This document shows positions 38,481 to 45,945 of a stretch of 45,983 nucleotides of DNA, piece by piece. The stretch is from assembly GCF_014803895.1 (NCBI RefSeq), contig NZ_JAAVAU010000014.1:1-45983 (forward strand), read 5' to 3'. Under the pieces are notes generated by a model that saw only the letters and a list, made by a program, of their open reading frames with translations, was not told the origin of the DNA and made no database searches. Numbering within the stretch: the stretch's first letter is position 1; every line of letters starts with the position of its first letter. Both the position numbers and the translations under genes were made by a program. This DNA is from Lactobacillus sp. Lineage in GTDB: Bacteria > Bacillota > Bacilli > Lactobacillales > Lactobacillaceae.

Positions 38481-38918
38481 TTACAGCTCCTTTCTTATCT
38501 TGGCAAAACATCTGCGTGATACATAATCTGTTACATTATTTTTCATAATGACATTTATTCCAGCACCCGAATTAACAGTAAACTTCTTAATTTGATGTCG
38601 ATTAACAATACTTGATTTATTAATTTTCAAAAAATAATCTGGTAACTTTTCAGCTACTTGATAAAGTCGTCGCTTTAACAAATATTGTCGATTATCATTG
38701 GTAATCGCATAAGTTTTGCCCTCAATAACCCCAATAATTGCAATATCTACAAAATTTAAATAAACAATTTCTTTATCCGCATCAAAACCAACCAAAGAAG
38801 AAATAGAGCCATTACTTACTACGAACTCTTCTAGTTGCTTACTAAATTTACTTACCTCATGCAGTTGCGCTTGAACTATCTCTTCTTTATCTGGCTGAAT
38901 AAGTAATTTAAACTTCAT
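38481..38918 (-). CDS. LytTR-domain DNA-binding regulator
   Basis: A 145-aa protein. A short N-terminal part (FKLLIQPDKEE) is followed by a LytTR domain at about 45-143: YLNFVDIAIIGVIEGKTYAI, YQVAEKLPDYFLKINKSSIV and the closing YVSRRCFAKIRKEL. It lacks a receiver domain, so it is a one-component LytTR regulator of the DUF3021-linked type. The frame opens two codons upstream, but that ATG touches AAAGGAG; the ATG at 38918 has better spacing. Direct repeats around its promoter suggest autoregulation. Confidence 0.88.
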   Translation of the reverse strand: MKFKLLIQPDKEEIVQAQLHEVSKFSKQLEEFVVSNGSISSLVGFDADKEIVYLNFVDIAIIGVIEGKTYAITNDNRQYLLKRRLYQVAEKLPDYFLKINKSSIVNRHQIKKFTVNSGAGINVIMKNNVTDYVSRRCFAKIRKEL

Positions 38919-38986
38919 CCTCATTCTCCTTTCACCTTTAGTATTAGTATAGAAAGAATAAGAGAAAAAATCTGGTTTTTGCTGTT

Positions 38987-39013
38987 ATCGGTTAATTATA
39001 GTAACTAATCGGT
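38987..39013 (-). promoter_or_regulatory. Probable LytTR operator over the lytTR-DUF3021 promoter
   Basis: On the minus strand ACCGAT occurs at 39008-39013 and 38987-38992, an exact 21-bp period (two helical turns). TATAAT (38995-39000) lies between them, with only a poor -35 (CTTTTT). Tandem half-sites 21 bp apart are the usual LytTR arrangement; the base motif itself is not one I can match firmly. Confidence 0.55.
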
Positions 39014-39050
39014 AAAGAAAAAGCGTCACCTACTAAAATATAAGCAACGC
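39014..39050 (-). terminator. Terminator of the LiaF-like gene
   Basis: On the minus strand GCGTTGC pairs with GTGACGC (two G-U pairs), followed by TTTTTCTTT. It separates this gene from the lytTR promoter. Confidence 0.6.
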
Positions 39051-39061
39051 CTAATTTTTAA

Positions 39062-39802
39062 CTATACAAAGTGAATTTCCAAGTCACCAATCTTTTTATT
39101 ACCACGTAAAATTAATTTAGTACTAGTTCCAGTTGAATGACCAAAATAATTAATATCGCCAAATGACGAATTTAACTCATTAATAACTTCCCAATCGTTT
39201 GGTACATATAAATTAACATTACCAATTGTAGTATTAATATTCATAATAACCTTATCACCAGCAGCACTAGCTTGATCAAGATGGATTTCCGCATCCCCGA
39301 TAACCGAATCAATCGTTACACTACGCAAATTCTGCGAACGAATATAACGCGATGTATCAGAAATTCGTTGATTAATTACTATATCCTCACCAGTTTCAAC
39401 TTTGCTAGTATCCGACATTATTTCTTGCGAATGCAATGATGCATTATTCTTTACTTTTTTACCATTTACGAAGATTTCAGATTTAACAGGATCTTTTTTT
39501 AAAATCATATTCAGCCCGATGGCAATCAATAAAGCTACCCCTAAAATCGTCCAAGGAACTAAGCGAGTTATATGTAGGGGTTTAGCATAAATAATGACCA
39601 AAAAGGCAATTGCAAATACTGTACCGAAGACTTCTTTATCAGCAATACAACTGATACCAAATGCTACAAATACTATCGTCCAAATAATACTCCAAAAACC
39701 TAAGTCAAAATTTATTACATTCAATTTATCTAAAAGTAAGAATATTCCTGCTGCTAAAAAACCAATCCCCCACAAAATTCTACTAGTATTCTCTTTTTTC
39801 AT
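39062..39802 (-). CDS. LiaF-like membrane protein
   Basis: A 246-aa protein. Four short hydrophobic helices at about 8-100 form a LiaF N-terminal/DUF5668 membrane domain (WGIGFLAAGIFLLLDKLNVI). The C-terminal 110 residues are beta-rich and repetitive (SVTIDSVIGDAEIHLD, NTTIGNVNLYVPNDWEV, SSFGDINYFG), like the LiaF C-terminal domain. LiaF inhibits LiaRS-type cell-envelope stress signalling, but no liaRS genes are in the window. It stands alone upstream of the LytTR pair, with its own terminator. Confidence 0.8.
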   Translation of the reverse strand: MKKENTSRILWGIGFLAAGIFLLLDKLNVINFDLGFWSIIWTIVFVAFGISCIADKEVFGTVFAIAFLVIIYAKPLHITRLVPWTILGVALLIAIGLNMILKKDPVKSEIFVNGKKVKNNASLHSQEIMSDTSKVETGEDIVINQRISDTSRYIRSQNLRSVTIDSVIGDAEIHLDQASAAGDKVIMNINTTIGNVNLYVPNDWEVINELNSSFGDINYFGHSTGTSTKLILRGNKKIGDLEIHFV

Positions 39803-39868
39803 TTTTATCTTTCTTTCTCAATAAAACCGCATTATTTAAAGCCCTTACATGATTAACTTATATTCTAA

Positions 39869-39901
39869 CAAAAAAGACCCTAGAAGTTATCTTCTAAGGT
39901 C
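39869..39901 (-). terminator. Terminator of rex
   Basis: On the minus strand GACC-TTAGAAG pairs with CTTCTA-GGGTC around a 4-nt loop, followed by T6. Confidence 0.8.
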
Positions 39902-39908
39902 GTGAATC

Positions 39909-40541
39909 CTACTTTTTATCTGAATCCAAGAAATAAATCAAGGTCTGCAATTCAGTAGCTAAATCTACATTCTGTACTCTTACATCAGCTGGAGCAGATA
40001 TCCGCAATGGAGTGAAATTCATAATTCCCTTAATCCCCGCATCAACCATCTCATCAGCAGTCTTTTGTGCCGCACTTTGAGGAACACAAAGAATAGCTAT
40101 TGTAATTTGCTGTTCACGTAATTGTGTCTTCATGTCACGCATGTCGTATACTGGCACACCACTCATAATGGTACCGGTAATTTCAGGATTAATATCAAAA
40201 GCTGCTGAAATCCTAATATTATTTGTTCGCTTAAAATTATAATTAAGCAACGCATGTCCCATATTACCAACACCAACTAAAGCTACATTAGTTAGCGTAT
40301 CTTGATTAAGAATTTTCTTAAAAAAGTTAAGTAAATTCTGAACATCATATCCATAACCACGCTTACCCAAGGCACCAAAGTAAGAAAAATCGCGACGAAT
40401 AGAGGCACTATCCACCTGAACAGCTTCAGCTAGTTCAGTTGACGATACCTTCTCTTTACCTTCATCATTTAAGAAAATTAAGTAGCGATAATATAACGGT
40501 AATCTTTTAGCGGTTGCCTTAGGAATTTTTATTTCTTCCAT
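39909..40541 (-). CDS. rex: Redox-sensing transcriptional repressor Rex
   Basis: A 210-aa regulator. The N-terminal winged helix ([16 protein letters not shown], then [23 protein letters not shown] near 45-67) is followed by a Rossmann fold with GVGNMGHAL near 91-99. It senses NADH/NAD+ and releases DNA when NADH rises, controlling fermentation genes. AGAAGG precedes the ATG at 40541; the TTG one codon earlier is also open. It is divergent from the ABC-F gene. Confidence 0.96.
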   Translation of the reverse strand: MEEIKIPKATAKRLPLYYRYLIFLNDEGKEKVSSTELAEAVQVDSASIRRDFSYFGALGKRGYGYDVQNLLNFFKKILNQDTLTNVALVGVGNMGHALLNYNFKRTNNIRISAAFDINPEITGTIMSGVPVYDMRDMKTQLREQQITIAILCVPQSAAQKTADEMVDAGIKGIMNFTPLRISAPADVRVQNVDLATELQTLIYFLDSDKK

Positions 40542-40594
40542 CAAAAAACCTTCTAACTATGCTTGTGAATGTGAAATTTTTACTAATCATCATA

Positions 40595-40624
40595 ATAATA
40601 CGCATCTTATCGGGATAAAATCAA
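40595..40624 (-). promoter_or_regulatory. rex promoter with flanking Rex-like half-sites
   Basis: On the minus strand there is TTGATT (40619-40624), 18 bp and TATTAT (40595-40600). Rex-box halves TTCACAA (40633-40639) and TTGTGAA (40563-40569) lie on either side, and another TTCACAA at 40660-40666. No full 18-bp Rex palindrome is seen, so autoregulation is only possible. Confidence 0.45.
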
Positions 40625-40695
40625 GTTATTTTTTCACAATAATCATATCTATCTCTTTTTTCACAAGAGAGATTATTTTTAGGATCTAAGCCCTA

Positions 40696-40704
40696 TGGTA
40701 CAAT
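40696..40704 (+). promoter_or_regulatory. Extended -10 promoter of the ABC-F gene
   Basis: TGGTACAAT is an extended -10 element about 22 bp before the ATG, so the 5' leader would be only about 15 nt. No -35 box is recognised. Confidence 0.45.
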
Positions 40705-40726
40705 AATTGCTAGGAGAAGATAAATT

Positions 40727-42655
40727 ATGATAATTGCACAAGCACAAAACCTCGAACAACATTTCGGGGCAAATACCATTTTTTCAGGAATTACCTTTTC
40801 TATTCCTGATAATGCCAGAATCGGTCTTGTCGGCCCTAATGGCGCTGGTAAGACTACTTTGTTAAAAATTATGACTGGTCAGCAAGAGCCAACTAGTGGT
40901 GCTTTTACCATTAATAAAGGAATTGATGTTGGTTACATTGCCCAGGAGAATGATTTAGATGAATCTAAAACTATCTGGGATGAAATGCTCACAGTCTTTA
41001 CTGATTTAATTGAAAAAAATAAAAAAATCATGCATCTGCAGCAAGAAATTGCTGACCATCCTGAAGATGAGGATTTACTTAAACGCTATGATCAAGTTGC
41101 TTATGACTTTGAACAACAAGGTGGTTTTACCTATCAAGCAGAAATCAAGAGCATCTTGAATGGATTTAAGTTTACTGAAGATACTTGGAACAAGGTTATC
41201 GGCACTCTTTCTGGTGGTGAAAAGACACGTCTAGCTTTTGTAAAATTACTTTTGCAAAAACCACCACTACTCTTACTTGACGAACCTACTAACTACCTCG
41301 ATCTTGATACGTTAGATTGGTTGGAAGCCTTTCTAAAAAATTATAAAGGCGCAATTGTAACCGTATCTCACGACCAGTACTTTTTAGATCACCTGGCTAA
41401 TGAAATCTTTGAATTAAACTTTGGTAAATTAACAACCTTCAAGGGCAACTACACTCAGTATACTAAAGAACGTGAATTATTAAATACACAACAAGAAGCA
41501 GCCTACGAAAAACAGCAAGAACAAATTAAGAAAGAAGAAGAATTTATTCAAAAAAACTTGGTCCGAGCCTCAACTACTAAACGAGCCCAAAGTCGTCGTA
41601 AACGTCTAGAAAAGATGGAGCGTATCAAGCCACCTAAGCACAAGTCAAAAGTAAAAATTCATTTCAAGAGTGAACGTCCATCGGGTAAGGAAGTTTTAGT
41701 CTTAAAAGATTTAGATATCGGTTATCCAGATAAGACGATGGTGTCTGACATTAACTTCCAGGTTAACAAAAATGATCGTGTTGCAATAATTGGACCAAAT
41801 GGTATTGGTAAATCAACCTTATTGAAAACCCTAATGAAGCAACTTGAGCCAAAAACTGGATCCGTCAAGTATGGTGCAAGTTTAGATATTGGTTACTACG
41901 ATCAAGAACTTCAAAGTTTGGATCCTTCTAAAACAGTTCTTGATACTATCTGGGACCGTCATAAAACGATGCCTGAACGTGATGTTCGTTCAATCTTGGC
42001 AAGTTTCTTATTCACGGCTGAAGATATCGATAAGACTGTTTCTCAACTTTCCGGTGGTCAAAAAGCTCGTTTAACTTTAACAGTTCTTTCACTTGAAAAA
42101 GACAACTTCTTACTTATGGATGAACCTACTAACCACTTGGATATCGAAGCTAAGGAAGTTTTGGAACAGGCACTTGATAATTATGATGGTACCCTACTCT
42201 TTGTATCACACGACCGTTACTTCATTAACGAACTTGCGAATAAGATTGTTTCTGTCCGTGATGGTCATGCCAAGATCTATGAAGGTAACTATTCATATTA
42301 TCTGGATGAAAAGGCTAAACAACAAGCTGCGGCTAACCAAGCCAATGAAGTAAGTGAAACTTCCGCAGCTCCTGCAGCTAACCAAAATAAAGGTAAATTA
42401 TCTTACCAAGAACAAAAAGCACGCGATTCTCAAAAGAGAAAATTAGAACGTGCTATCAAAGATGCTGAAAAGCAAATTGAAGAATTAGAAAATCAAGAAA
42501 AAGAAATTCAAACTGAAATGGCCAATCCTGATATTGCAGCTTCCTTTGAAAAATTAGGACCACTACAAGAACAACTATCTACTATTCAAGAAAAACTTGA
42601 TCAAGCAAATGAAGATTGGGAACAAGCTATTGATGCTTTAGATAATTTTGAATAA
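40727..42655 (+). CDS. ABC-F family ATPase (YdiF/Uup-like)
   Basis: A 642-aa soluble protein with two ABC domains: Walker A GPNGAGKTT near 35-43 and GPNGIGKST near 360; signatures LSGGE and LSGGQ; Walker B LLLDEPTNYLD and LLMDEPTNHLD. A charged linker at about 245-315 (PtIM type) separates them. A C-terminal coiled coil of about 80 residues (QKRKLERAIKDAEKQIEELE) follows. There are no membrane segments. ABC-F proteins act on ribosomes; the YdiF/Uup branch is housekeeping rather than a clear antibiotic-resistance factor. Adjacency to rex is conserved in Firmicutes. AGGAG precedes the ATG. Confidence 0.9.
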   Translation: MIIAQAQNLEQHFGANTIFSGITFSIPDNARIGLVGPNGAGKTTLLKIMTGQQEPTSGAFTINKGIDVGYIAQENDLDESKTIWDEMLTVFTDLIEKNKKIMHLQQEIADHPEDEDLLKRYDQVAYDFEQQGGFTYQAEIKSILNGFKFTEDTWNKVIGTLSGGEKTRLAFVKLLLQKPPLLLLDEPTNYLDLDTLDWLEAFLKNYKGAIVTVSHDQYFLDHLANEIFELNFGKLTTFKGNYTQYTKERELLNTQQEAAYEKQQEQIKKEEEFIQKNLVRASTTKRAQSRRKRLEKMERIKPPKHKSKVKIHFKSERPSGKEVLVLKDLDIGYPDKTMVSDINFQVNKNDRVAIIGPNGIGKSTLLKTLMKQLEPKTGSVKYGASLDIGYYDQELQSLDPSKTVLDTIWDRHKTMPERDVRSILASFLFTAEDIDKTVSQLSGGQKARLTLTVLSLEKDNFLLMDEPTNHLDIEAKEVLEQALDNYDGTLLFVSHDRYFINELANKIVSVRDGHAKIYEGNYSYYLDEKAKQQAAANQANEVSETSAAPAANQNKGKLSYQEQKARDSQKRKLERAIKDAEKQIEELENQEKEIQTEMANPDIAASFEKLGPLQEQLSTIQEKLDQANEDWEQAIDALDNFE

Positions 42656-42656
42656 A

Positions 42657-42688
42657 CGAAAAAGCTAGGTTTTACACCTAGCTTTTTT
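42657..42688. terminator. Terminator behind the ABC-F gene
   Basis: AAAAGCTAGGT-TTTAC-ACCTAGCTTTT has A and T runs on both sides; it probably also serves the convergent SLAP pseudogene. Confidence 0.88.
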
Positions 42689-42700
42689 ATGTGGTCAATT

Positions 42701-43753
42701 TTATTTAAAGTTAGCAACTTTGACATACATCTTTTTAGTCTTAGTTGCACCTTCAATTCTGTAGTAACGCTTGCCATTCTTAAATTTGTAAGAACTACCA
42801 TAAGTAGTAATCTTAGTGCCCTTCTTTAAAGTAACTCTATTGGCACGCTTAGTGCTGGTAGCATATACATATGCGTTGTGCTTTAAAGTACGTTTAGTTC
42901 CATCTACGTTGGAAGCTTTGATAAAGTCGGGCTTATTTGCAATTTGATAGTATTCAGCACCATTAATAGAAATAGTTTCTTTATTAACTGTCACTTTCGT
43001 GTAAGCAGCAATTGTTCTTACTTTAGATGAACCTGAATTATCATAAACTAATGCTTTATGCATAACTGTCTTAGTCACAGTTTCCGGAGCTGGTGTACTG
43101 TTGGCTAAAGCCTTAGTCATAACCCATAAACCACCATTATCATTACTTCCATCAGCATCAGATTGAGACGTCATCGATACTTTTGTGTATGATGTTCCAT
43201 AAACAATCATTGTTTTATTACTTACATAAATCTTAGTTCCTTGCGGTATATAAGTTCCTACTTCTGGATATTAAGTATCACTAAAAATATTATATCCTGG
43301 CGTATTATAATTTGGCGTTACATTTAATGTATAACCACCAGTTGCTGGAGTAACAAGTACTTCATATGAAATAGTAGTTTGTTTACCTTTACTATTAGTA
43401 GCGGTCAATTTTACTGTAGAAAAACTGCCTGGTTTGCTAGTATCTACGTTATTTTGATCAACAGTAATTTTTGCATCCCCTGCAGTAATCGTGAAAGTAT
43501 CTCCATTACTACCTAAAATTTTAGTAGGGTCAAACTTCGAACCTACTGCAACTTGAAATATTTGATTATTAGGATCAGCAGTTACATCTTTACCGCCTTG
43601 TTTATATGTCACACTAAATTGTGGTTGTTCGCTCACAACTGTGTTGCTATTTTCAGTAGTATTTGTAGCAGCATTGACAAATGGAGCTACACCTATAGGA
43701 GCAACTGCTAATAAAGCTGCTACGGCTGCGCCAATTATTTTTGTTTTTCTCAT
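42701..43753 (-). pseudogene. SLAP-domain surface protein interrupted by an in-frame stop
   Basis: The frame runs from ATG 43753 (GAGGAA 7 nt upstream) to 42701, 350 codons, but is cut by one TAA at 43271-43273. The first 160 residues hold a signal peptide (MRKTKIIGAAVAALLAVAPI, cleavage near VNA-ATN) and an Ig-like domain of the DUF5011/Big_3 type (VGSKFDPTKIL, NVDTSKPGSF). After the stop the same frame continues YPEVGTYIPQGTKIYVSN and then two C-terminal SLAP modules (HKALVYDNSG, LKHNAYVYATS), which in lactobacilli bind the cell wall. As written, the secreted part loses its anchor. An ATG inside (43210) could restart only an unexported piece. It could also be a sequencing error. Confidence 0.85.
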
Positions 43754-43770
43754 AACCAAGTTCCTCATAA

Positions 43771-43815
43771 AACAAAAGATAGACTTACACTTTAAAAATA
43801 AGTATATCTTTTGTT
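43771..43815 (-). promoter_or_regulatory. Stem-loop in the 5' leader of the SLAP gene
   Basis: AACAAAAGATA (43771-43781) and TATCTTTTGTT (43805-43815) are perfect complements; a further ACTT/AAGT (43783-43786, 43800-43803) extends the stem after one mismatch. The RBS follows within a few bases. The T run is short, so it may stabilise mRNA, as described for S-layer leaders, or terminate the upstream remnant. Confidence 0.55.
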
Positions 43816-43841
43816 ATTCTTAAAATAAATTTTTGTGCTTA

Positions 43842-44157
43842 TTAACTAAGCGATGATGTCCAAGATACTCTGTATATTCTATTCATAGTAGTTTGATTTA
43901 CAGGATCCGCATTAGGATTATGGTACGCTACTGTTAAATATAAATCATTGTCATTAATTAACTGAATACCTTCAAATTCGGTTAAATATTTATTTCCATA
44001 TTCATTTACTGCGTCTAACTCTGAATTATACTTTAAATTCACTTCTTCCCAATCTGATGGATCAGTACTCTTCCACGGAATTTTTACAATTTTTCTAGTT
44101 TCTCCATGATCTCCTGAAGTTGGGCTATAAAGGAATTACTGGAAATGCAACAACCAT
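43842..44157 (-). pseudogene. Helveticin J-type bacteriocin remnant (C-terminal part)
   Basis: From about 44129 to 43842 an open frame of about 95 codons reads RKIVKIPW, DWEEVNL, EFEGIQLI, LYLTVAYH and finally NQTTMNRIYRVSW. These match in order the end of helveticin J class III bacteriocins (IVKIP...W..VNL...E.IQ.I...YLTVAYH...TT.N.IY.LSW), as I remember the family. Full proteins are about 330 aa, so some 230 N-terminal residues are missing. An RBS and ATG at 44157 open another frame that ends after 10 codons (TAG 44125-44127), one base out of phase. This looks like an internal deletion plus frameshift. Confidence 0.72.
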
Positions 44158-44185
44158 TATGTAAACTCTCCTTTTTTATTTATAC

Positions 44186-44203
44186 TTTTACAGTACAGTA
44201 AAA
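44186..44203. repeat. Palindromic operator-like sequence
   Basis: TTTTAC-AGTACA-GTAAAA lies upstream of the helveticin remnant. On the minus strand it overlaps the expected start of a promoter TTGACA (44232-44237), 17 bp, AATATT (44209-44214), and precedes a TATAAA (44179-44184). The nearby Rgg-like gene is a candidate binder; there is no direct evidence. Confidence 0.4.
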
Positions 44204-44306
44204 TAAGCAATATTTTCTTAAATTCCCACATTGTCAAAAAAATACCTTAGTAAGGCAATATTTTAATATAATTTTCAAAGCCTACTTCTTCCATCGCTTT
44301 TCGAAG

Positions 44307-45056
44307 TTATAAAACTTTATCTTTCTGATCAGTTAACAAATAAAAGTAATATGTAGCTAAAGTTTTATAAAAATACATAATTGGCTTAACTGGCATATTT
44401 TCAACTACTTGCAACGATTCATGAGCCCATTCTACAGAGTTATTTTGATAACAATTTTCTAAATAATTAATACAGATTCCCGATATTAATTCTTGGTGAT
44501 CAGTATCATACTCATTTAAATCTTTTAATCTAGTTAAAAAAGTATGCATCACTATAGCCAAGTCATGAAACTCGAAAATCAGCATTGAATCTGCAAATAA
44601 TTGCAAATTACTTATATTATCCAACCAATTATCATCATTAAATAAAGTATCGGTTATTTCTTGTTTCAAACTTTTATCTATCTCATAGACCTTCTTCTCT
44701 AATACCGCAACAATTAAAATAGCGCGATACTTTAGGTTCTGATTATCTTCCAAAGCCATAATCTTGGCTTTAGTCTCCTTAGCTCCATCCAAATCATGCG
44801 AAGTGAAATTCTCGACAATCTTTTGCCTTAACATTTCTACAACATCATTTTGCAATCCCCAATATCTCTTCATGAAAAGAATTGGACTTATATGCCGAGC
44901 TGCAAGTAAATCATACAAGTCATCAGCATCAATCTTACGTTCCGCATTTTCAATTCTCGAATAATTAGAAGCGCTAAGTTCAGTTCCAGCAATCATTTCC
45001 TTTTGCGTTAGATTTAATCTTTCACGTTCAGCTTTTAATGCATCCCCAATTCTCAT
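44307..45056 (-). CDS. Rgg/MutR-like XRE-family regulator, probably truncated
   Basis: A 249-aa protein. The N-terminal helix-turn-helix is at about 5-60 (IGDALKAERERLNLTQKEMI, SASNYSRIENAERKI). The rest is alpha-helical TPR-like, as in Rgg/GadR/MutR regulators that bind peptide pheromones and often control bacteriocin genes. After the TAA at 44307-44309 the same frame continues for 19 codons (LRKAMEEVGFENYIKILPY) to the next stop at 44247, which looks like the normal last helix, so a nonsense mutation is likely. GAGGG is adjacent to one ATG (45062) but well spaced from the second, chosen here. Confidence 0.75.
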   Translation of the reverse strand: MRIGDALKAERERLNLTQKEMIAGTELSASNYSRIENAERKIDADDLYDLLAARHISPILFMKRYWGLQNDVVEMLRQKIVENFTSHDLDGAKETKAKIMALEDNQNLKYRAILIVAVLEKKVYEIDKSLKQEITDTLFNDDNWLDNISNLQLFADSMLIFEFHDLAIVMHTFLTRLKDLNEYDTDHQELISGICINYLENCYQNNSVEWAHESLQVVENMPVKPIMYFYKTLATYYFYLLTDQKDKVL

Positions 45057-45135
45057 TGCCATCCCTCGACTTTCTTACACAAGCATAGCATCTTTATTTG
45101 AAGAAAGTTTTAACTTATTACTTTATTTTAACTAA

Positions 45136-45168
45136 TAAAAAAGACCAAGCTGTTCAACTCGATCTTTC
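45136..45168 (-). terminator. Terminator of the 190-aa gene
   Basis: On the minus strand AAGATCGAGTT pairs with AGCTTGGTCTT (three G-U pairs), followed by T6. Confidence 0.75.
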
Positions 45169-45171
45169 ATT

Positions 45172-45744
45172 TTATTCATCCTTCAACTTCTTGCTCTCAG
45201 CTTCCTTAGTCTTCTTAATAAGTCCCGTAATCACTGGATCATTTACTTCTTGAATCAATGAATCAGCTACTACCATTTCAATACTTACGTTAGCAACTTG
45301 TTCATCAAGTCCGCGCATCCGCCACATCATGGCTGCTTGCACTACTTCGTTATCACTAGACAAACCTTCATTCTTACAAGCTTCCAAAGTAGTCAATGAT
45401 TGCAAGTTAAACATGTGCTCGTAAATTAATTTAGAAATCAAATTATAATTCCTTTTAGCAATTAAGATTGAAATCTTACCACGATTTTTAATAATATCCA
45501 TTCTAACTTTTGGCGATAAAAATACGAGTGCTGAATTAGCACGCTCAATTTTAGGAAAATGTCCTTCATCTACTTCGATATTATTATCTTCAATAACCTT
45601 ATCTAAAAATTTCTCAGTTGTTAACATTGACTTATGAAAGGCTTGGTTAACCTCAGGCGACATCGTTTTCTTATCACTCATCAATACACTGTAATAATGT
45701 TCGTTAAGTAACACCTTTAATAAGGCAATCGTATAATCTTCCAT
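45172..45744 (-). CDS. Hypothetical protein
   Basis: A 190-aa soluble, largely helical protein I do not recognise. It has no signal peptide or membrane helix. The N-terminus (MEDYTIALLKVLLNEHYYSVL) and the middle (VRMDIIKNRGKISILIAKRN) look amphipathic, and the C-terminus is charged. It has its own terminator and lies between the Rgg-like gene and the tRNA cluster. The position suggests an accessory gene beside a tRNA locus. Confidence 0.6.
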   Translation of the reverse strand: MEDYTIALLKVLLNEHYYSVLMSDKKTMSPEVNQAFHKSMLTTEKFLDKVIEDNNIEVDEGHFPKIERANSALVFLSPKVRMDIIKNRGKISILIAKRNYNLISKLIYEHMFNLQSLTTLEACKNEGLSSDNEVVQAAMMWRMRGLDEQVANVSIEMVVADSLIQEVNDPVITGLIKKTKEAESKKLKDE

Positions 45745-45823
45745 AGAAATACTCTTTCTTCTATACTAATAGTCTTCTTCCTTTTAGAATATAAGAAATT
45801 TATTTGAGAAACAAGTAACAAGT

Positions 45824-45856
45824 ACAAAAAAAGACTAGTAACTAAAGTTACTAGTC
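45824..45856 (-). terminator. Terminator of the tRNA cluster
   Basis: On the minus strand GACTAGTAACT pairs perfectly with AGTTACTAGTC around two bases, followed by T7. It lies directly downstream of tRNA-Val. Confidence 0.92.
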
Positions 45857-45866
45857 TCACGTGTTA

Positions 45867-45939
45867 TGGAGGATACAGGGTTCGAACCTGTGACCTCCTG
45901 CTTGTAAGGCAGATGCTCTCCCAGCTGAGCTAATCCTCC
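45867..45939 (-). tRNA. tRNA-Val (anticodon TAC)
   Basis: A 73-nt cloverleaf. The acceptor GGAGGAT pairs with ATCCTCC, discriminator A. The D arm is AGCTCAGCTGGGAGAGC, the anticodon stem-loop CTGC-CTTACAA-GCAG, and the T arm ACAGG-TTCGAAC-CCTGT. CCA is not encoded. Confidence 0.96.
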
Positions 45940-45945
45940 AAAGTG

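Noticed and set aside
40651..40680. Hairpin ATCTCT/AGAGAT with a T-rich tail as an attenuator for the ABC-F gene
   Set aside because: The best promoter lies downstream of it, and there is no leader peptide; it may be only A/T-rich structure.
43842..44042. A separate 66-aa gene starting at GTG 44042
   Set aside because: There is no RBS, the frame is open and coding-like further upstream, and the motifs belong to the end of helveticin J.
44125..44132. Programmed frameshift joining the 10-codon ORF to the helveticin frame
   Set aside because: No slippery sequence or stimulatory structure is visible, and the product would still lack most of the protein.
44125..44157. A 10-codon hydrophobic ORF as a pheromone peptide for the Rgg-like regulator
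   Set aside because: It has a good RBS, but it is much shorter than usual Rgg pheromone precursors, and a broken helveticin start explains it more simply.
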